The notes below the pieces were generated by a model. That model was not told the origin of the DNA, made no database searches, and worked only from the letters and a program-made list of their open reading frames with translations. The position numbers were made by a program, and so were the translations under genes. Below are positions 16,901-25,441 of a stretch of 64,000 nucleotides of DNA, piece after piece. Within the stretch, counting starts at the first letter, position 1. Every line of letters begins with the position of its first letter. Source of the DNA: DATBSK01 sp964501785 (lineage in GTDB: Bacteria > Actinomycetota > Acidimicrobiia > IMCC26256 > PALSA-555); contig CAZCUD010000004.1 in NCBI GenBank assembly GCA_964501785.1, forward strand, positions 1 through 64,000, given 5' to 3'.

Positions 16901-18265
16901 TCAGGCCATCGCGGCGAGGACCTCGTCGAAGATCTCGACGGTGGTGAGCGGGTTGAGGAAGACGGCCCGGGCGACCGTCTCGCCGTGGTGGCGGGTCGGC
17001 AGGACGAACGCGACCTGCTCGTCGAGGAGGCGGCGCGACCACTCGTGGTAGTCGTCGTCGTGCCACCCCGACCGCCGGAAGAGCACGACCGACAGCTCGG
17101 GCTCGGCGACCAGCTCGACGTGCGGCGCGGCGTCGATGCGGCGCGCGGCGGCCCGGGTCGTCGCGAGGACGGTCTCGACGGCGTCGCGGTAGGCGTCGGT
17201 GCCGTGCACGGCGAGGGAGTACCAGATCGGGAGGCCCCGGGCCCGCCGACTCAGGTGATACGCGTAGTCGGCCGGGTTCCAGCCCTGATCCGCGTCGTCG
17301 TCGGAGCGCATCGGGTCGAGGTACGAGGCCTGCTGCGCGTGTGCGGCTCGGGCCCGGGCCGGATCGCGGTACAGCAGCGCGCAGCAGTCGAACGGCGCGA
17401 ACAGCCACTTGTGAGGATCGACGACGATCGAGTCCGCGGCCTCGACGCCGACGAACCGCTCGCGCACGCTGGGGGCGAACAGCGCCGCGCCGCCGTAGGC
17501 GGCGTCGACGTGGAACCACAGCCGGTGCTCGCTCGCCACCGCGGCCACGCCCGCCAGGTCGTCCACGATCCCTGCGTTGGTCGTCCCGGCCGTCGCGACG
17601 ACCGCGAAGACGGAGGAGGGGTCGGGATCGGCCGCGAGGGCGGCCGCGAGGGCGTCGCCGGTGAGCCGGTCGTCGGGTCCGGTCGCGACCGACAGCGGAT
17701 CGCAGTCGAGGATCCGGAGCGTGCTCGCCACCGAGGAGTGGGCGGACTCGCCCACGGCGACGCGCCAGCGCGCCGGGCGTCCACCTCGCTCACGTGCCGC
17801 GTGCTCGCGCGCCGCGAACAAGGCCGAGAGGTTGCCGGCCGACCCGCCCGCGACGAAGCACCCGCCGGCTCCCTCGGGCATCCCTGCCACGCCGGCGAGC
17901 ACGTCGAGCACCTCGTTCTCCGCGTAGACGGCGCCGGCGGCCTCGAGCCACGACGTGGCGCACACCGACGACGCCGCGACCACGGTGTCGAACACGAGCG
18001 CGGTCTTCGTGGGTGCGGCGGGGATGAACGCGAGGTAGCGAGGGCTGTCGGTCGAGAGGCACGCGGGGGCCAGCACGTCCGCGAAGAGCGCGAGCACGTC
18101 CTCGGGCGGTGCGCCGGTCGCGGTGATGGTGGTCCCGGCCCGGGCGCGCAGCTCGGCGGGAGGGACGGGCCCGTCGAGGGGTGCCGGGTCGAGGCGGAGC
18201 CGCTCGAGTGCGTAGTCGAGGCAGACCCTGGCCGCACGTGCCGCGGTGTCGTCGAAGTGGTGCAT
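16901..18265 (-). CDS. PLP-dependent group II decarboxylase (aromatic-amino-acid/glutamate decarboxylase family)
   Basis: The protein has 454 aa, the usual length. The cofactor-binding motif VVDPHKWLF carries the Schiff-base Lys at about residue 286; FHVDAAYGGAAL and GTTNAGIVDDL are further family motifs that hold the pyridine ring and phosphate. It should release CO2 from an amino acid to give an amine; the substrate (aromatic amino acid, glutamate, aspartate or diaminobutyrate) cannot be told from these motifs. It follows uvrD2 with a 19-bp gap in the same direction and may be read from the same transcript. The ATG 18265 start gives the expected N-terminal helix. Confidence 0.9.
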   Translation of the reverse strand: MHHFDDTAARAARVCLDYALERLRLDPAPLDGPVPPAELRARAGTTITATGAPPEDVLALFADVLAPACLSTDSPRYLAFIPAAPTKTALVFDTVVAASSVCATSWLEAAGAVYAENEVLDVLAGVAGMPEGAGGCFVAGGSAGNLSALFAAREHAARERGGRPARWRVAVGESAHSSVASTLRILDCDPLSVATGPDDRLTGDALAAALAADPDPSSVFAVVATAGTTNAGIVDDLAGVAAVASEHRLWFHVDAAYGGAALFAPSVRERFVGVEAADSIVVDPHKWLFAPFDCCALLYRDPARARAAHAQQASYLDPMRSDDDADQGWNPADYAYHLSRRARGLPIWYSLAVHGTDAYRDAVETVLATTRAAARRIDAAPHVELVAEPELSVVLFRRSGWHDDDYHEWSRRLLDEQVAFVLPTRHHGETVARAVFLNPLTTVEIFDEVLAAMA

Positions 18266-18284
18266 GCGAGCGACGGTAGCGGCG

Positions 18285-20420
18285 TCAGGCCGACGCGAGG
18301 GCGGGCCCTTCGGTGTGCTCGCGCACGATGGCGAGCACGTCGTCGCCGTAGCGGGACGACTTCACCGGCCCGATCCCGTCGATGCCGAGCAGCGCCGACC
18401 GGGTGAGCGGCCGGGTGCTCGCGATCGCCCGCAAGGTGCGGTCGTGGAAGATGACGTAGGCGGGCACCGCGGCGGAGCGGGCCAGCCGACGCCGCCAGTC
18501 GACGAGGGCGGCCATCAGGGCCTCGTCGACGTCGGACTCGTCGCCGCCGGCGCGGCTCACGCGGTCGCGGGCGCGGTCGAGCGCGACGCGAGCCGCTTCG
18601 GGCTTGCGCCCGTCGCGCTCGGCGACGTCGGCCGCGGGTCGACCGGCGCGCTCGATCGGGTCGAGCCACGGGCTGGCGACCCGGTTCACCTCTCGTGCGC
18701 CCAGCGTGCGCCGCCGCGCCCACGACAGCTCGAGCCGCTCCTCGGCCCGGGTCAGCGCGACGTAGAGGAGCCGGCGCTCCTCGGCCCGCTCGGCGGGGGT
18801 CTCTGCGCGGGCGATCGGCACGAGGCCGCGCTCGAGCCCGGTGACGTGGACGGTGTGGAACTCGAGGCCCTTCGCGCGGTGGAAGGTGAGCAGCTCGACC
18901 GCGTCGGCGTCGATCGTGGGCTCCTCGTTGCGAAGGGCCGTGCCGAGCCAGGCGACGAAGCCGTCGACGGAGCCCTCCGGATCGGCACCGAGGTAGTCGC
19001 GGCCGAGGCGCACGAGCGCCGCGGTGTGCTGGGCCCGGTCGCTGCCGACCGCGGCGCTCGGGTCGGCGTCGGAGGGCGTGGGAGCCGACGGGGGCTCGTC
19101 GACGGACGCGGGGTCGGTCGCGGTGCCCTCGAGATCGAGGTCGGCCAGGTGCGCCGCGAGCGAGGCACCGGGTGCCGCCGCGGCGGCGGCTCGCAGCCGG
19201 TCGAGCGCGGCGCGCACCGCGGGTCGGTCGAGGAACCGTCCGTCGCCCCGCACGCGGAACGGGATGCCCGCGGCGGCGAACGCCGCCTCGAACGCAGCGG
19301 ACTGCGCGTTGATGCGGTAGAGCACCGCGAAGGCGGACCACGGCATCCCGGGCGTCCGCGCGGCACGGATGGCGCGGGCCACGCCCTCGGCCTCGTCTCG
19401 CTCGGTGTCGTAGTCGGTCACGCGGGGCGGCGACCCCTCGCCCCGCACGGCGACGCGCGCGGGACGGCGTCGGCCGCCGTCGGCGAGCAGCGCCTCGGCA
19501 GTGGCGACGATCTCGGGCGTCGACCGGTAGTTGCGATCGAGGCGCAGCACGCGCGCGCCGGCGAACGTCCGGGCGAAGTCGGTGAGGCCGGTGGGGTCGG
19601 CGCCGGTGAACGAGAAGATCGCCTGGTCGGGATCGCCGACGACGGTGAGGTCGAGGCGATCACCGAGCCAGCCGCGGACCAGCCGCAGCTGGGCTGGGCT
19701 CACGTCCTGGAACTCGTCGACGAACAGGTGGCGCACGCGCCAGCGCTGCTGGGCCGCGAACTCCTCGTCGTGCTCGAGCGCGTCGCCGCACCACCACAGC
19801 AGGTCGTCGAAGTCGACCAGGCGGGCGCGGCGGCGAGCCTGCTCGTAGCGGCCGTACAGGTCGGCGACGGCGTCGATCCCCGGTGAGGGGTCGCGCCCCA
19901 TGAGCTGGGCCGCGGCCGCGTACTGGTCGGGGGGGAGCAGTCGGGCCTTGGCCCACTCGATCTCGCCCGCCACGTCGGCCGCGATCGAGGTGGTCTCGGG
20001 GCCGCGCCGCCCGCGGCCGGCGACGAGGGGGACGAGCAGCCGAGCCTTGCGCTCGAGCAGCCCGGGCATCGCCTGGTCGCGCTCGGCCGCGCGGCGCCGG
20101 AGCTGGGCCAGCGCGATCGAGTGCAGCGTGCCCGCGCGCACGCCGGCCCGGTCGTCGCCCGTGATCCCGAGCGCGCGCAGCCGGCTGGTCAGCTCGCCGG
20201 CGGCCTTCCGCGTGAAGGTGACCGCGAGGACCTTGCCCGCCTCGGCCCGACCGGTCGCGACCCGCCAGGCGATCCGCCGGGTGAGGACCCGGGTCTTGCC
20301 CGCCCCCGGCCCGGCCAGGATCGCCAGGGGCTGGTCGTCGCAGACCACCGCCTCGCGCTGGGTCTCGTCGAGGTCGCCCAGCAGCTCCTCCCCGAGCCGC
20401 TCGGCACCGGCACCGTCCAT
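18285..20420 (-). CDS. uvrD2: UvrD2-type SF1A DNA helicase with HRDC domain
   Basis: The protein has 711 aa from ATG 20420. Motifs in order: the Q motif in DETQREAVV, Walker A AGPGAGKTRVLT, motif II VDEFQDVSPAQL, VVGDPDQAIFSFTGA, then a 3'-half with GLEFHTVHVTGLERGLVPI and VALTRAEERL. The last ~80 residues (YVIFHDRTLRAIASTRP ... LLGIDGIGPVKSSRYG) are an HRDC domain, the mark of actinobacterial UvrD2 as opposed to UvrD1/PcrA. It is an ATP-driven 3'-5' helicase for DNA repair and replication-fork upkeep. Upstream in-frame ATGs as far as 20,567 are ignored because they would read through the palindromic repeat block. Confidence 0.93.
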   Translation of the reverse strand: MDGAGAERLGEELLGDLDETQREAVVCDDQPLAILAGPGAGKTRVLTRRIAWRVATGRAEAGKVLAVTFTRKAAGELTSRLRALGITGDDRAGVRAGTLHSIALAQLRRRAAERDQAMPGLLERKARLLVPLVAGRGRRGPETTSIAADVAGEIEWAKARLLPPDQYAAAAQLMGRDPSPGIDAVADLYGRYEQARRRARLVDFDDLLWWCGDALEHDEEFAAQQRWRVRHLFVDEFQDVSPAQLRLVRGWLGDRLDLTVVGDPDQAIFSFTGADPTGLTDFARTFAGARVLRLDRNYRSTPEIVATAEALLADGGRRRPARVAVRGEGSPPRVTDYDTERDEAEGVARAIRAARTPGMPWSAFAVLYRINAQSAAFEAAFAAAGIPFRVRGDGRFLDRPAVRAALDRLRAAAAAAPGASLAAHLADLDLEGTATDPASVDEPPSAPTPSDADPSAAVGSDRAQHTAALVRLGRDYLGADPEGSVDGFVAWLGTALRNEEPTIDADAVELLTFHRAKGLEFHTVHVTGLERGLVPIARAETPAERAEERRLLYVALTRAEERLELSWARRRTLGAREVNRVASPWLDPIERAGRPAADVAERDGRKPEAARVALDRARDRVSRAGGDESDVDEALMAALVDWRRRLARSAAVPAYVIFHDRTLRAIASTRPLTRSALLGIDGIGPVKSSRYGDDVLAIVREHTEGPALASA

Positions 20421-20974
20421 CCGGCGAGGGTACGGACCGGGTGTGACAGTCACGCGGATGCTCGCGGCCCGCAGCGAGCCGGAGGTGACCGAGTCAAACG
20501 GTGGAGCCCCGCGCGGCGAGCGAGCGCCCGCGGCCGGGGTACCCCCGGCCGCAGCGAGCGAGCCCAATGAAAAAGGTCGGGCCCCGAGTAGCCATCACGC
20601 CGAAGCGATCCGGACTCCTCGGGGCCCGTTCCCGTTCGAGTCGCATCTCTCTCGGCGTCGCACACACCCGTGAGGGTGCGACCGTCGCCGGTTCCTCGTC
20701 TCGGGTCGGGAAACCCGAGCCTCGTCGATCCGACTCCGGCGTCCGGGTCGTCCGAAGACGTCCCTTCCTCCGACCTCCGAGGCTCCGACCCGTCTTCCCC
20801 GGCGCCCCTCCGGTCGCCCGTCGGTTCGCCGTGGTCCCGTGCCGGTTCCTCGTCGGCACCGCCGACCCTACGGACGCGGCCGCTCCGGGTCAAGGAGATT
20901 TTCGAGCGCGCGTTACCGTCCGTTCAGCGGTCGAGGTGCGGCCGCACCGACCGTGCGGGCGAGGGAGCGCGACC
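20421..20974. other. Divergent intergenic region with palindromic repeat copy
   Basis: These 554 bases separate the divergent uvrD2 and zincin genes. The first 160 carry a copy of the dispersed palindromic repeat. The remainder (20,580-20,970) is G+C-rich with no protein-like frame; I see no clear RNA gene. Promoters for both flanking genes should lie here but I cannot place them. Confidence 0.5.
20472..20580. repeat. Dispersed palindromic repeat, copy A (80-bp unit plus conserved flank)
   Basis: The stem is at 20530-20552 with arms GCGGCCGGGG and CCCCGGCCGC around TAC. The 80-bp unit 20472-20551 is nearly identical to the tandem units at 28,431-28,590, including the segment GTGACCGAGTCAAACGG at 20485-20501 and the trailing AGCGAGCGAGCCCAATGAA. 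Confidence 0.85.
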
Positions 20975-21349
20975 ATGGGAGCCATGTTGGTGTCGCGTGC
21001 GCGCTTCGAAGATCTCGTCGCCGACGCGCTCGACGAGCTCCCGGATGAGCTCGCGCTCGAGATGGAGAACGTCGCGGTGATCGTCGAGGACTGGCCGACG
21101 CGCGAGCAGCTCGACGGGCGCGGCGGGACGCTGCTCGGGCTCTACGAGGGCATCCCGTTGACCGCGCGCGACCCGATCACGTACGGCGCCGTCATGCCCG
21201 ATCGGATCACGATCTTCCGTGGTCCGCTCTGCGAGCGTGCCCGCGACGAGGCCGACCTCGCGGAAGAGGTCCGGGTCACCGTCCTGCACGAGGTCGGTCA
21301 CTACTTCGGGATCGACGACGACCGCTTGCACGAGCTCGGCTGGGCGTGA
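20975..21349 (+). CDS. Minimal zincin-like metallopeptidase (PF06262 type)
   Basis: A 124-aa cytoplasmic protein with the zinc motif HEVGHYFGIDDDRLHELG near the C terminus: His-Glu-x-x-His plus a downstream Asp/His that can complete the site. The rest (FEDLVADALDELPDEL; VAVIVEDWPT; LLGLYEGIPLTAR; RITIFRGPL) matches the small zincin-like family common in actinobacteria. The physiological substrate is unknown for the family. GAGGGAG lies seven bases before ATG 20975; ATG 20984 is a close alternative. The aldonolactone-oxidase-type gene follows in the same direction after 31 bp. Confidence 0.88.
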   Translation: MGAMLVSRARFEDLVADALDELPDELALEMENVAVIVEDWPTREQLDGRGGTLLGLYEGIPLTARDPITYGAVMPDRITIFRGPLCERARDEADLAEEVRVTVLHEVGHYFGIDDDRLHELGWA

Positions 21350-21380
21350 GCCGCGCATCGTGTCGGATCGGAGAGGCGTG

Positions 21381-22688
21381 ATGCCCGATCGCAACGTCTG
21401 GCGCAACTGGGCGCGCAACCAGGAGTGCTCGCCGGCGGCGATCGAGGAGCCCCGCTCGGTCCTCGAGATCGTCGAGGCGGTCGGCCGTGCCCGCGTCGCC
21501 GGGCAGACCGTCAAGGTGGTGGGCAGCGGGCACTCGTTCACCGACGCGGCGTGCACCGACGGGCGGTTGCTCTCGATCGACGCGCTCGACCGGGTCGTGG
21601 ACGTCGACCGCGACGCACTGACGGTCACGGTCGAGGCCGGCATCACGATCCGTGCGCTCAACCAGGAGCTGGCGGCCCGGGGCCTCGCGCTGCGCAACCT
21701 GGGCGACATCGATCGCCAGACCCTCGCGGGCGCGACGTCGACGGCTACCCACGGCACCGGGGCCCGCCTCGGTGGGCTCGCGACCTTCATCCGCGGGATG
21801 GAGCTGGTCACCGGCGACGGCGAGGTCCTCTCGTGCTCGCCGGACGAGGAGCCCGAGGTCTTCCACTGCGCACGTGTGGGCCTCGGCGCGCTCGGCGTGG
21901 TGACGAAGCTCACGCTCGCCTGCGTCCCCGCGTTCACGTTGCGTCACGTCGAGCGCGCGGGCCACCTCGGCGAAGTGGTCGACGAGCTCGACGACCTCGC
22001 CGACGGGCACGACCACTTCGAGCTCTACTGGCTCCCGCACACCGAGACCTGCTCGCTGCTCTGCAACGACCGCACCGACGACGCGCCCCGCCCCAAGAGC
22101 GCGTACAAGCGGTGGCGAGCCGAGGTCTTCTACCCCAACTACTTCTTCGGCGCCCTCGTGGCTGCCGGTCGGCTTCGACCCGAAGCGGTCCCTCGCATCG
22201 CCCGGGTCGTCGCGGGCACGGTGGGCTCGTCGCGGCGCGTCGATCGCAGCGACCGCATCCTCATCAGCACCCGCCTGCTGCGGTTCGTCGAGATGGAGTA
22301 CGCGATCCCCCGCGCGCACGCGGCCGAAGCCCTCGTCGCGGTCCGCGACCTGATCGATGCCGAGGGGCTGCGCGTGAGCTTCCCGGTCGAGGTCCGCTTC
22401 ACGGCAGCCGACGACATCCCGCTCAGCACCGCCAACGGGCGCGACACCTGCTACATCGCGGTGCACATGGCCCGGGGGGCCGACCACGAGCGCTACTTCG
22501 ACGGCGTCGAGGCGATCATGGACCGCTACGAGGGGCGTCCGCACTGGGGCAAGCTGCATCGCCAGAGCGCGGCGACCCTCGCTCCTCGTTACCCGGAGTG
22601 GGACCGCTTCGCCCGGCTGCGCGCGCGCCTCGATCCCGAGCGGCGCTTCACCAACGACTACCTCGACCGTGTCCTCGGCGGGACCTAG
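21381..22688 (+). CDS. FAD-linked oxidoreductase, D-arabinono-1,4-lactone / L-gulonolactone oxidase family
   Basis: The protein has 435 aa. The N-terminal FAD-binding PCMH domain contains VVGSGHSFTDAA, whose His is the usual covalent flavin attachment site, and later TATHGTGARLGGLATFIRGM. The C-terminal ALO domain ends with HWGKLHRQSAATLAPRYP and FTNDYLDRVLG, the family signature. Such enzymes oxidise aldonolactones or sugar alcohols with O2 or another acceptor; the true substrate in actinobacteria is often uncertain. ATG 21381 is preceded by GGAGAGG. The zincin upstream and the membrane gene 11 bp downstream suggest a short operon. Confidence 0.88.
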   Translation: MPDRNVWRNWARNQECSPAAIEEPRSVLEIVEAVGRARVAGQTVKVVGSGHSFTDAACTDGRLLSIDALDRVVDVDRDALTVTVEAGITIRALNQELAARGLALRNLGDIDRQTLAGATSTATHGTGARLGGLATFIRGMELVTGDGEVLSCSPDEEPEVFHCARVGLGALGVVTKLTLACVPAFTLRHVERAGHLGEVVDELDDLADGHDHFELYWLPHTETCSLLCNDRTDDAPRPKSAYKRWRAEVFYPNYFFGALVAAGRLRPEAVPRIARVVAGTVGSSRRVDRSDRILISTRLLRFVEMEYAIPRAHAAEALVAVRDLIDAEGLRVSFPVEVRFTAADDIPLSTANGRDTCYIAVHMARGADHERYFDGVEAIMDRYEGRPHWGKLHRQSAATLAPRYPEWDRFARLRARLDPERRFTNDYLDRVLGGT

Positions 22689-22699
22689 GCTTCCCCGCC

Positions 22700-23374
22700 A
22701 TGCCGTACCCCAAGAACCTGCTCAACCCGCGGGAGAACCTCGCGCTCGACCTGCGCCCGCACTGGTGGTACTTCTCGAAGCACATCCTCACGGGGATCCC
22801 GCTGCTGATCCTCTGGATCGCCTCGTTCCGCCTCGACGACGGCACCGGTCGCGACATCTCGCGCGGCGTGCTCGGCGTGCTGACGATCATCTGGGCCGTG
22901 TGGCTCGGCGTGAAGCTGCTCGAGTGGCTGCGCACGTACTTCGTCGTCACCGACCAGCGCGTCGTCTACCGCACGGGTGTGCTGGCCCGCCACGGCGTGG
23001 AGATCCCGCTCGACCGGATCAACAACATCAACTTCCACCAGGGCATCTGGGATCGGATGATCGGCGCGGGCGACCTCGACATCCAGTCGGCCGGTGACGA
23101 GGGCACGACGGTGTTCGAGAACGTCCGTCACCCCGACGGCGTGCAGCAGGAGATCTATCGGCAGATGGAGAACGACGCGACCCGCGACGCGGGTCGGGGC
23201 GCCGATGCCGTCGGTGCTGCCGTCGCCAAGGCGATGGCCGACCAGGGCGGGGGCGGGAAGGGTGGCCAGACCGTGCCCGAGCAGATCGAGGCGCTCGCGG
23301 CGCTGCGCGACAAGGGGCACATCACGCCCGAGGAGTTCGAGCAGAAGAAGGCCCAGCTCCTCGAGAAGATGTAG
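22700..23374 (+). CDS. PH-domain membrane protein with C-terminal SHOCT motif
   Basis: The protein has 224 aa. Two hydrophobic segments (about 28-44 and 55-73) precede a bacterial PH (bPH2, YdbS-like) domain with YFVVTDQRVVYRTGVLARHGVEIPLDRINN. A Gly-rich linker follows, and the last ~30 residues (EQIEALAALRDKGHITPEEFEQKKAQLL) are a SHOCT motif, a short helical pair thought to mediate oligomerisation. Function in the cell is not established. The 3' end overlaps the convergent galK gene by 53 bp. Confidence 0.85.
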   Translation: MPYPKNLLNPRENLALDLRPHWWYFSKHILTGIPLLILWIASFRLDDGTGRDISRGVLGVLTIIWAVWLGVKLLEWLRTYFVVTDQRVVYRTGVLARHGVEIPLDRINNINFHQGIWDRMIGAGDLDIQSAGDEGTTVFENVRHPDGVQQEIYRQMENDATRDAGRGADAVGAAVAKAMADQGGGGKGGQTVPEQIEALAALRDKGHITPEEFEQKKAQLLEKM

Positions 23375-24446
23375 CGCCGGCTGCGGCGCGCACCTCGAAC
23401 GGTGCCGTCGTGCGACCGGTGCGCGCTCGATAGCCCTCGACGACCCGATCGCTCACGCTCGCCGCGCGATCGCGCCAGGCGAGCGCGACGACGCAGCCTC
23501 CGAACCCCGCACCGGTGAGCCGGGCGCCGAGCGCGCCGGCGTCGACGAACGCCGCGACGAGGGCGTCGAGCTCGGGCGTCGAGACCTCGAAGTCGAGGCG
23601 CAGGCTCGCGTGGCTCGCGAGCAGCAACGGGCCGAGCGCGGTGAGGTCGCCCGCGCGCACCGCGTCGGCGAAGGCGAGCACCCGCTCGTTCTCGCTGACG
23701 ACGTGGCGAGCGCGAGGGTCGTTCGCGACCTGTGCGGCGGTGGCGTCGCGCAACGACCGCAGACCGAGCCGGGCGGCGGCCTTGTCGGTCGCCGCGCGGC
23801 GGTCCGCGTACTCCGAGCCGGCGAGGGTCCGTGGCACACCCGAGTGGGCCACGAGCACCGCGAGCTCGTCCGGCAGCGCGATCGGCTCGATCGTGAGGTC
23901 GCGGCAGTCGATGAGCAGCGCGTGCCCGGCGACTCCGTGGACGGCGGCGAGCTGGTCCATCAGTCCGCCCGGGACGCCCGTGGCCCGGACCTCGGCGTCG
24001 AGTGCGGTGATCGCGAGGTCGTCGGGTGCGAGCGTGGTGCTCGACGCATCGGCGAGCGCGAGCACGAGCGAGACGGAGAGCGCGGAGCTCGACGAGAGCC
24101 CCGACCCGTCGGGCACCGTCGACGTGATCGAGAGCTCGAGCGGCGGCACGACGGCCCCGCGATCGGTCACCGCCCGCACCGCCCCGGCGACGAACCGGCC
24201 CCATGGAGGCTCGGCGGCGCGGGCGTCACCCCGCCCGTCGGTCGGGACCTCCGCGACCCCGTCGAGCTCTGCCGAGCAGGCGCGCACGAGTCCGTCGTCG
24301 CCGGGCGCCACGGTCACCGTGCAGGCGCGGTCGATCGCCATCGGCAGGACGAAGCCCTCGGCATAGTCGGTGTGGTCGCCGATCAGGTTCACCCGTCCCG
24401 GCGCCCGTGCCCACGCCCGGCCTCGATCGTGCGCGTCGTCCGCCAC
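23322..24446 (-). CDS. galK: Galactokinase (GHMP kinase)
   Basis: The protein has 374 aa and phosphorylates galactose with ATP, the first step of the Leloir route. The galactokinase signature GRVNLIGDHTDY is near residue 17, with Asp where Glu is usual in the GEHTDY form. The GHMP ATP loop GLSSSSALSVS and the C-terminal GARLTGAGFGGCVVAL are present. The GTG 24446 start has GGGAGG ten bases upstream and puts the signature at the normal distance; an ATG at 24521 would add a low-complexity leader. No galT or galE gene is adjacent. The last 18 codons overlap the end of the opposite PH/SHOCT gene. Confidence 0.9.
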   Translation of the reverse strand: MADDAHDRGRAWARAPGRVNLIGDHTDYAEGFVLPMAIDRACTVTVAPGDDGLVRACSAELDGVAEVPTDGRGDARAAEPPWGRFVAGAVRAVTDRGAVVPPLELSITSTVPDGSGLSSSSALSVSLVLALADASSTTLAPDDLAITALDAEVRATGVPGGLMDQLAAVHGVAGHALLIDCRDLTIEPIALPDELAVLVAHSGVPRTLAGSEYADRRAATDKAAARLGLRSLRDATAAQVANDPRARHVVSENERVLAFADAVRAGDLTALGPLLLASHASLRLDFEVSTPELDALVAAFVDAGALGARLTGAGFGGCVVALAWRDRAASVSDRVVEGYRARTGRTTAPFEVRAAAGATSSRGAGPSSARTPRA

Positions 24447-24556
24447 CGCCGGCCAGCCTCCCACGGCGGCCCGCGACCGTCCGGCGGGACTGCGCGGCAC
24501 GCTCCCGCCCCGGGGGCGCACGGGGGAAGGGTGCTGGTGATGCGATACTGCCGCCC

Positions 24557-25420
24557 ATGGGTCGAATCCGTCGTTCCTGGGAGCTCGGCAAGATCTCGTG
24601 GGGGGTCCTGCGCTCCGACAAGACGCTCGCTGCGTTCCCCGTCATCTCGGGGATCGTGACCCTGGCCGTGCTCGGCGTGTTCGCGGCGCTCGTCGGCCTG
24701 ACCGGCGTCGACACGACGGACGGCCAGGAGTCGCTCGAGGCGATCGGCTACGTGTTCATCGTCGTCGGGTACATCGTTCTGGCGTTCGTCACCACCTACT
24801 TCACGGCCGCGCTCGTCGCGGGCGCCAACGAGGTGCTCGAGGGCCGACCGACGACCCTCGGCGCGTCGTTCGCGTCCGCCAACGCGAAGCTGCACCGCCT
24901 GCTGCCGTGGGCCATCGTCCAGGCGACCGTGTCGATGATCATCCAGGCCATCGAGGACCGTCTCGGCCCGCTCGGTCAGATCATCGCCGGCCTCCTCGGG
25001 GCGGCGTGGGCCGTCGTGACCTTCCTGACGATCCCGATCATCATGCTCGAGGACCTCGGCCCGTGGAACGCGCTCAAGCGCTCCGGCACGCTGCTGAAGC
25101 AGACCTGGGGGGAGAACATCGTCGCCCAGATCGGCTTCGGGCTCCTCGGCCTGGTCGTCGCGCTGCCCGGCATCGCGATCATCGCGATCGGGGTCGCGAC
25201 CGGGAGCGTCGCCGCCGCCGTCGCGATCGGCATCGTCGGCGCGATCTGGCTCGCCATCGTGGCCGTCGTCATCGCGGCCATGAGCGGCATCTACCGCACC
25301 GCGCTCTACCGCTACGCGGTCGACGGGCGCGCGCCGGCGGCGTTCGCGGCGGTCGACTTCGAGCACGCCTTCGGTCCCCGGAAGGACCGCGGGCGCGGCG
25401 GCGCCGCCACCACCACCTAG
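24557..25420 (+). CDS. Multi-pass membrane protein (DUF6159-like)
   Basis: The protein has 287 aa with about six hydrophobic segments (approximately 25-46, 62-84, 120-140, 145-165, 185-207 and 215-240). The N terminus SWELGKISWGVLRSDKTLAAFP and the middle IIMLEDLGPWNALKRSGTLLKQTWGEN are characteristic of an actinobacterial family of unknown function (DUF6159, Yip1-like topology). The C terminus (GRGGAATTT) is disordered. GATACT eight bases before the ATG could be a -10 element, implying a nearly leaderless transcript. Confidence 0.8.
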   Translation: MGRIRRSWELGKISWGVLRSDKTLAAFPVISGIVTLAVLGVFAALVGLTGVDTTDGQESLEAIGYVFIVVGYIVLAFVTTYFTAALVAGANEVLEGRPTTLGASFASANAKLHRLLPWAIVQATVSMIIQAIEDRLGPLGQIIAGLLGAAWAVVTFLTIPIIMLEDLGPWNALKRSGTLLKQTWGENIVAQIGFGLLGLVVALPGIAIIAIGVATGSVAAAVAIGIVGAIWLAIVAVVIAAMSGIYRTALYRYAVDGRAPAAFAAVDFEHAFGPRKDRGRGGAATTT

Positions 25421-25441
25421 CGAGGCCGCGGATCGGCGCGG

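Noticed and set aside
20501..20974. N-terminal extension of the zincin protein
   Set aside because: It would translate the palindromic repeat; a ribosome site sits before ATG 20975.
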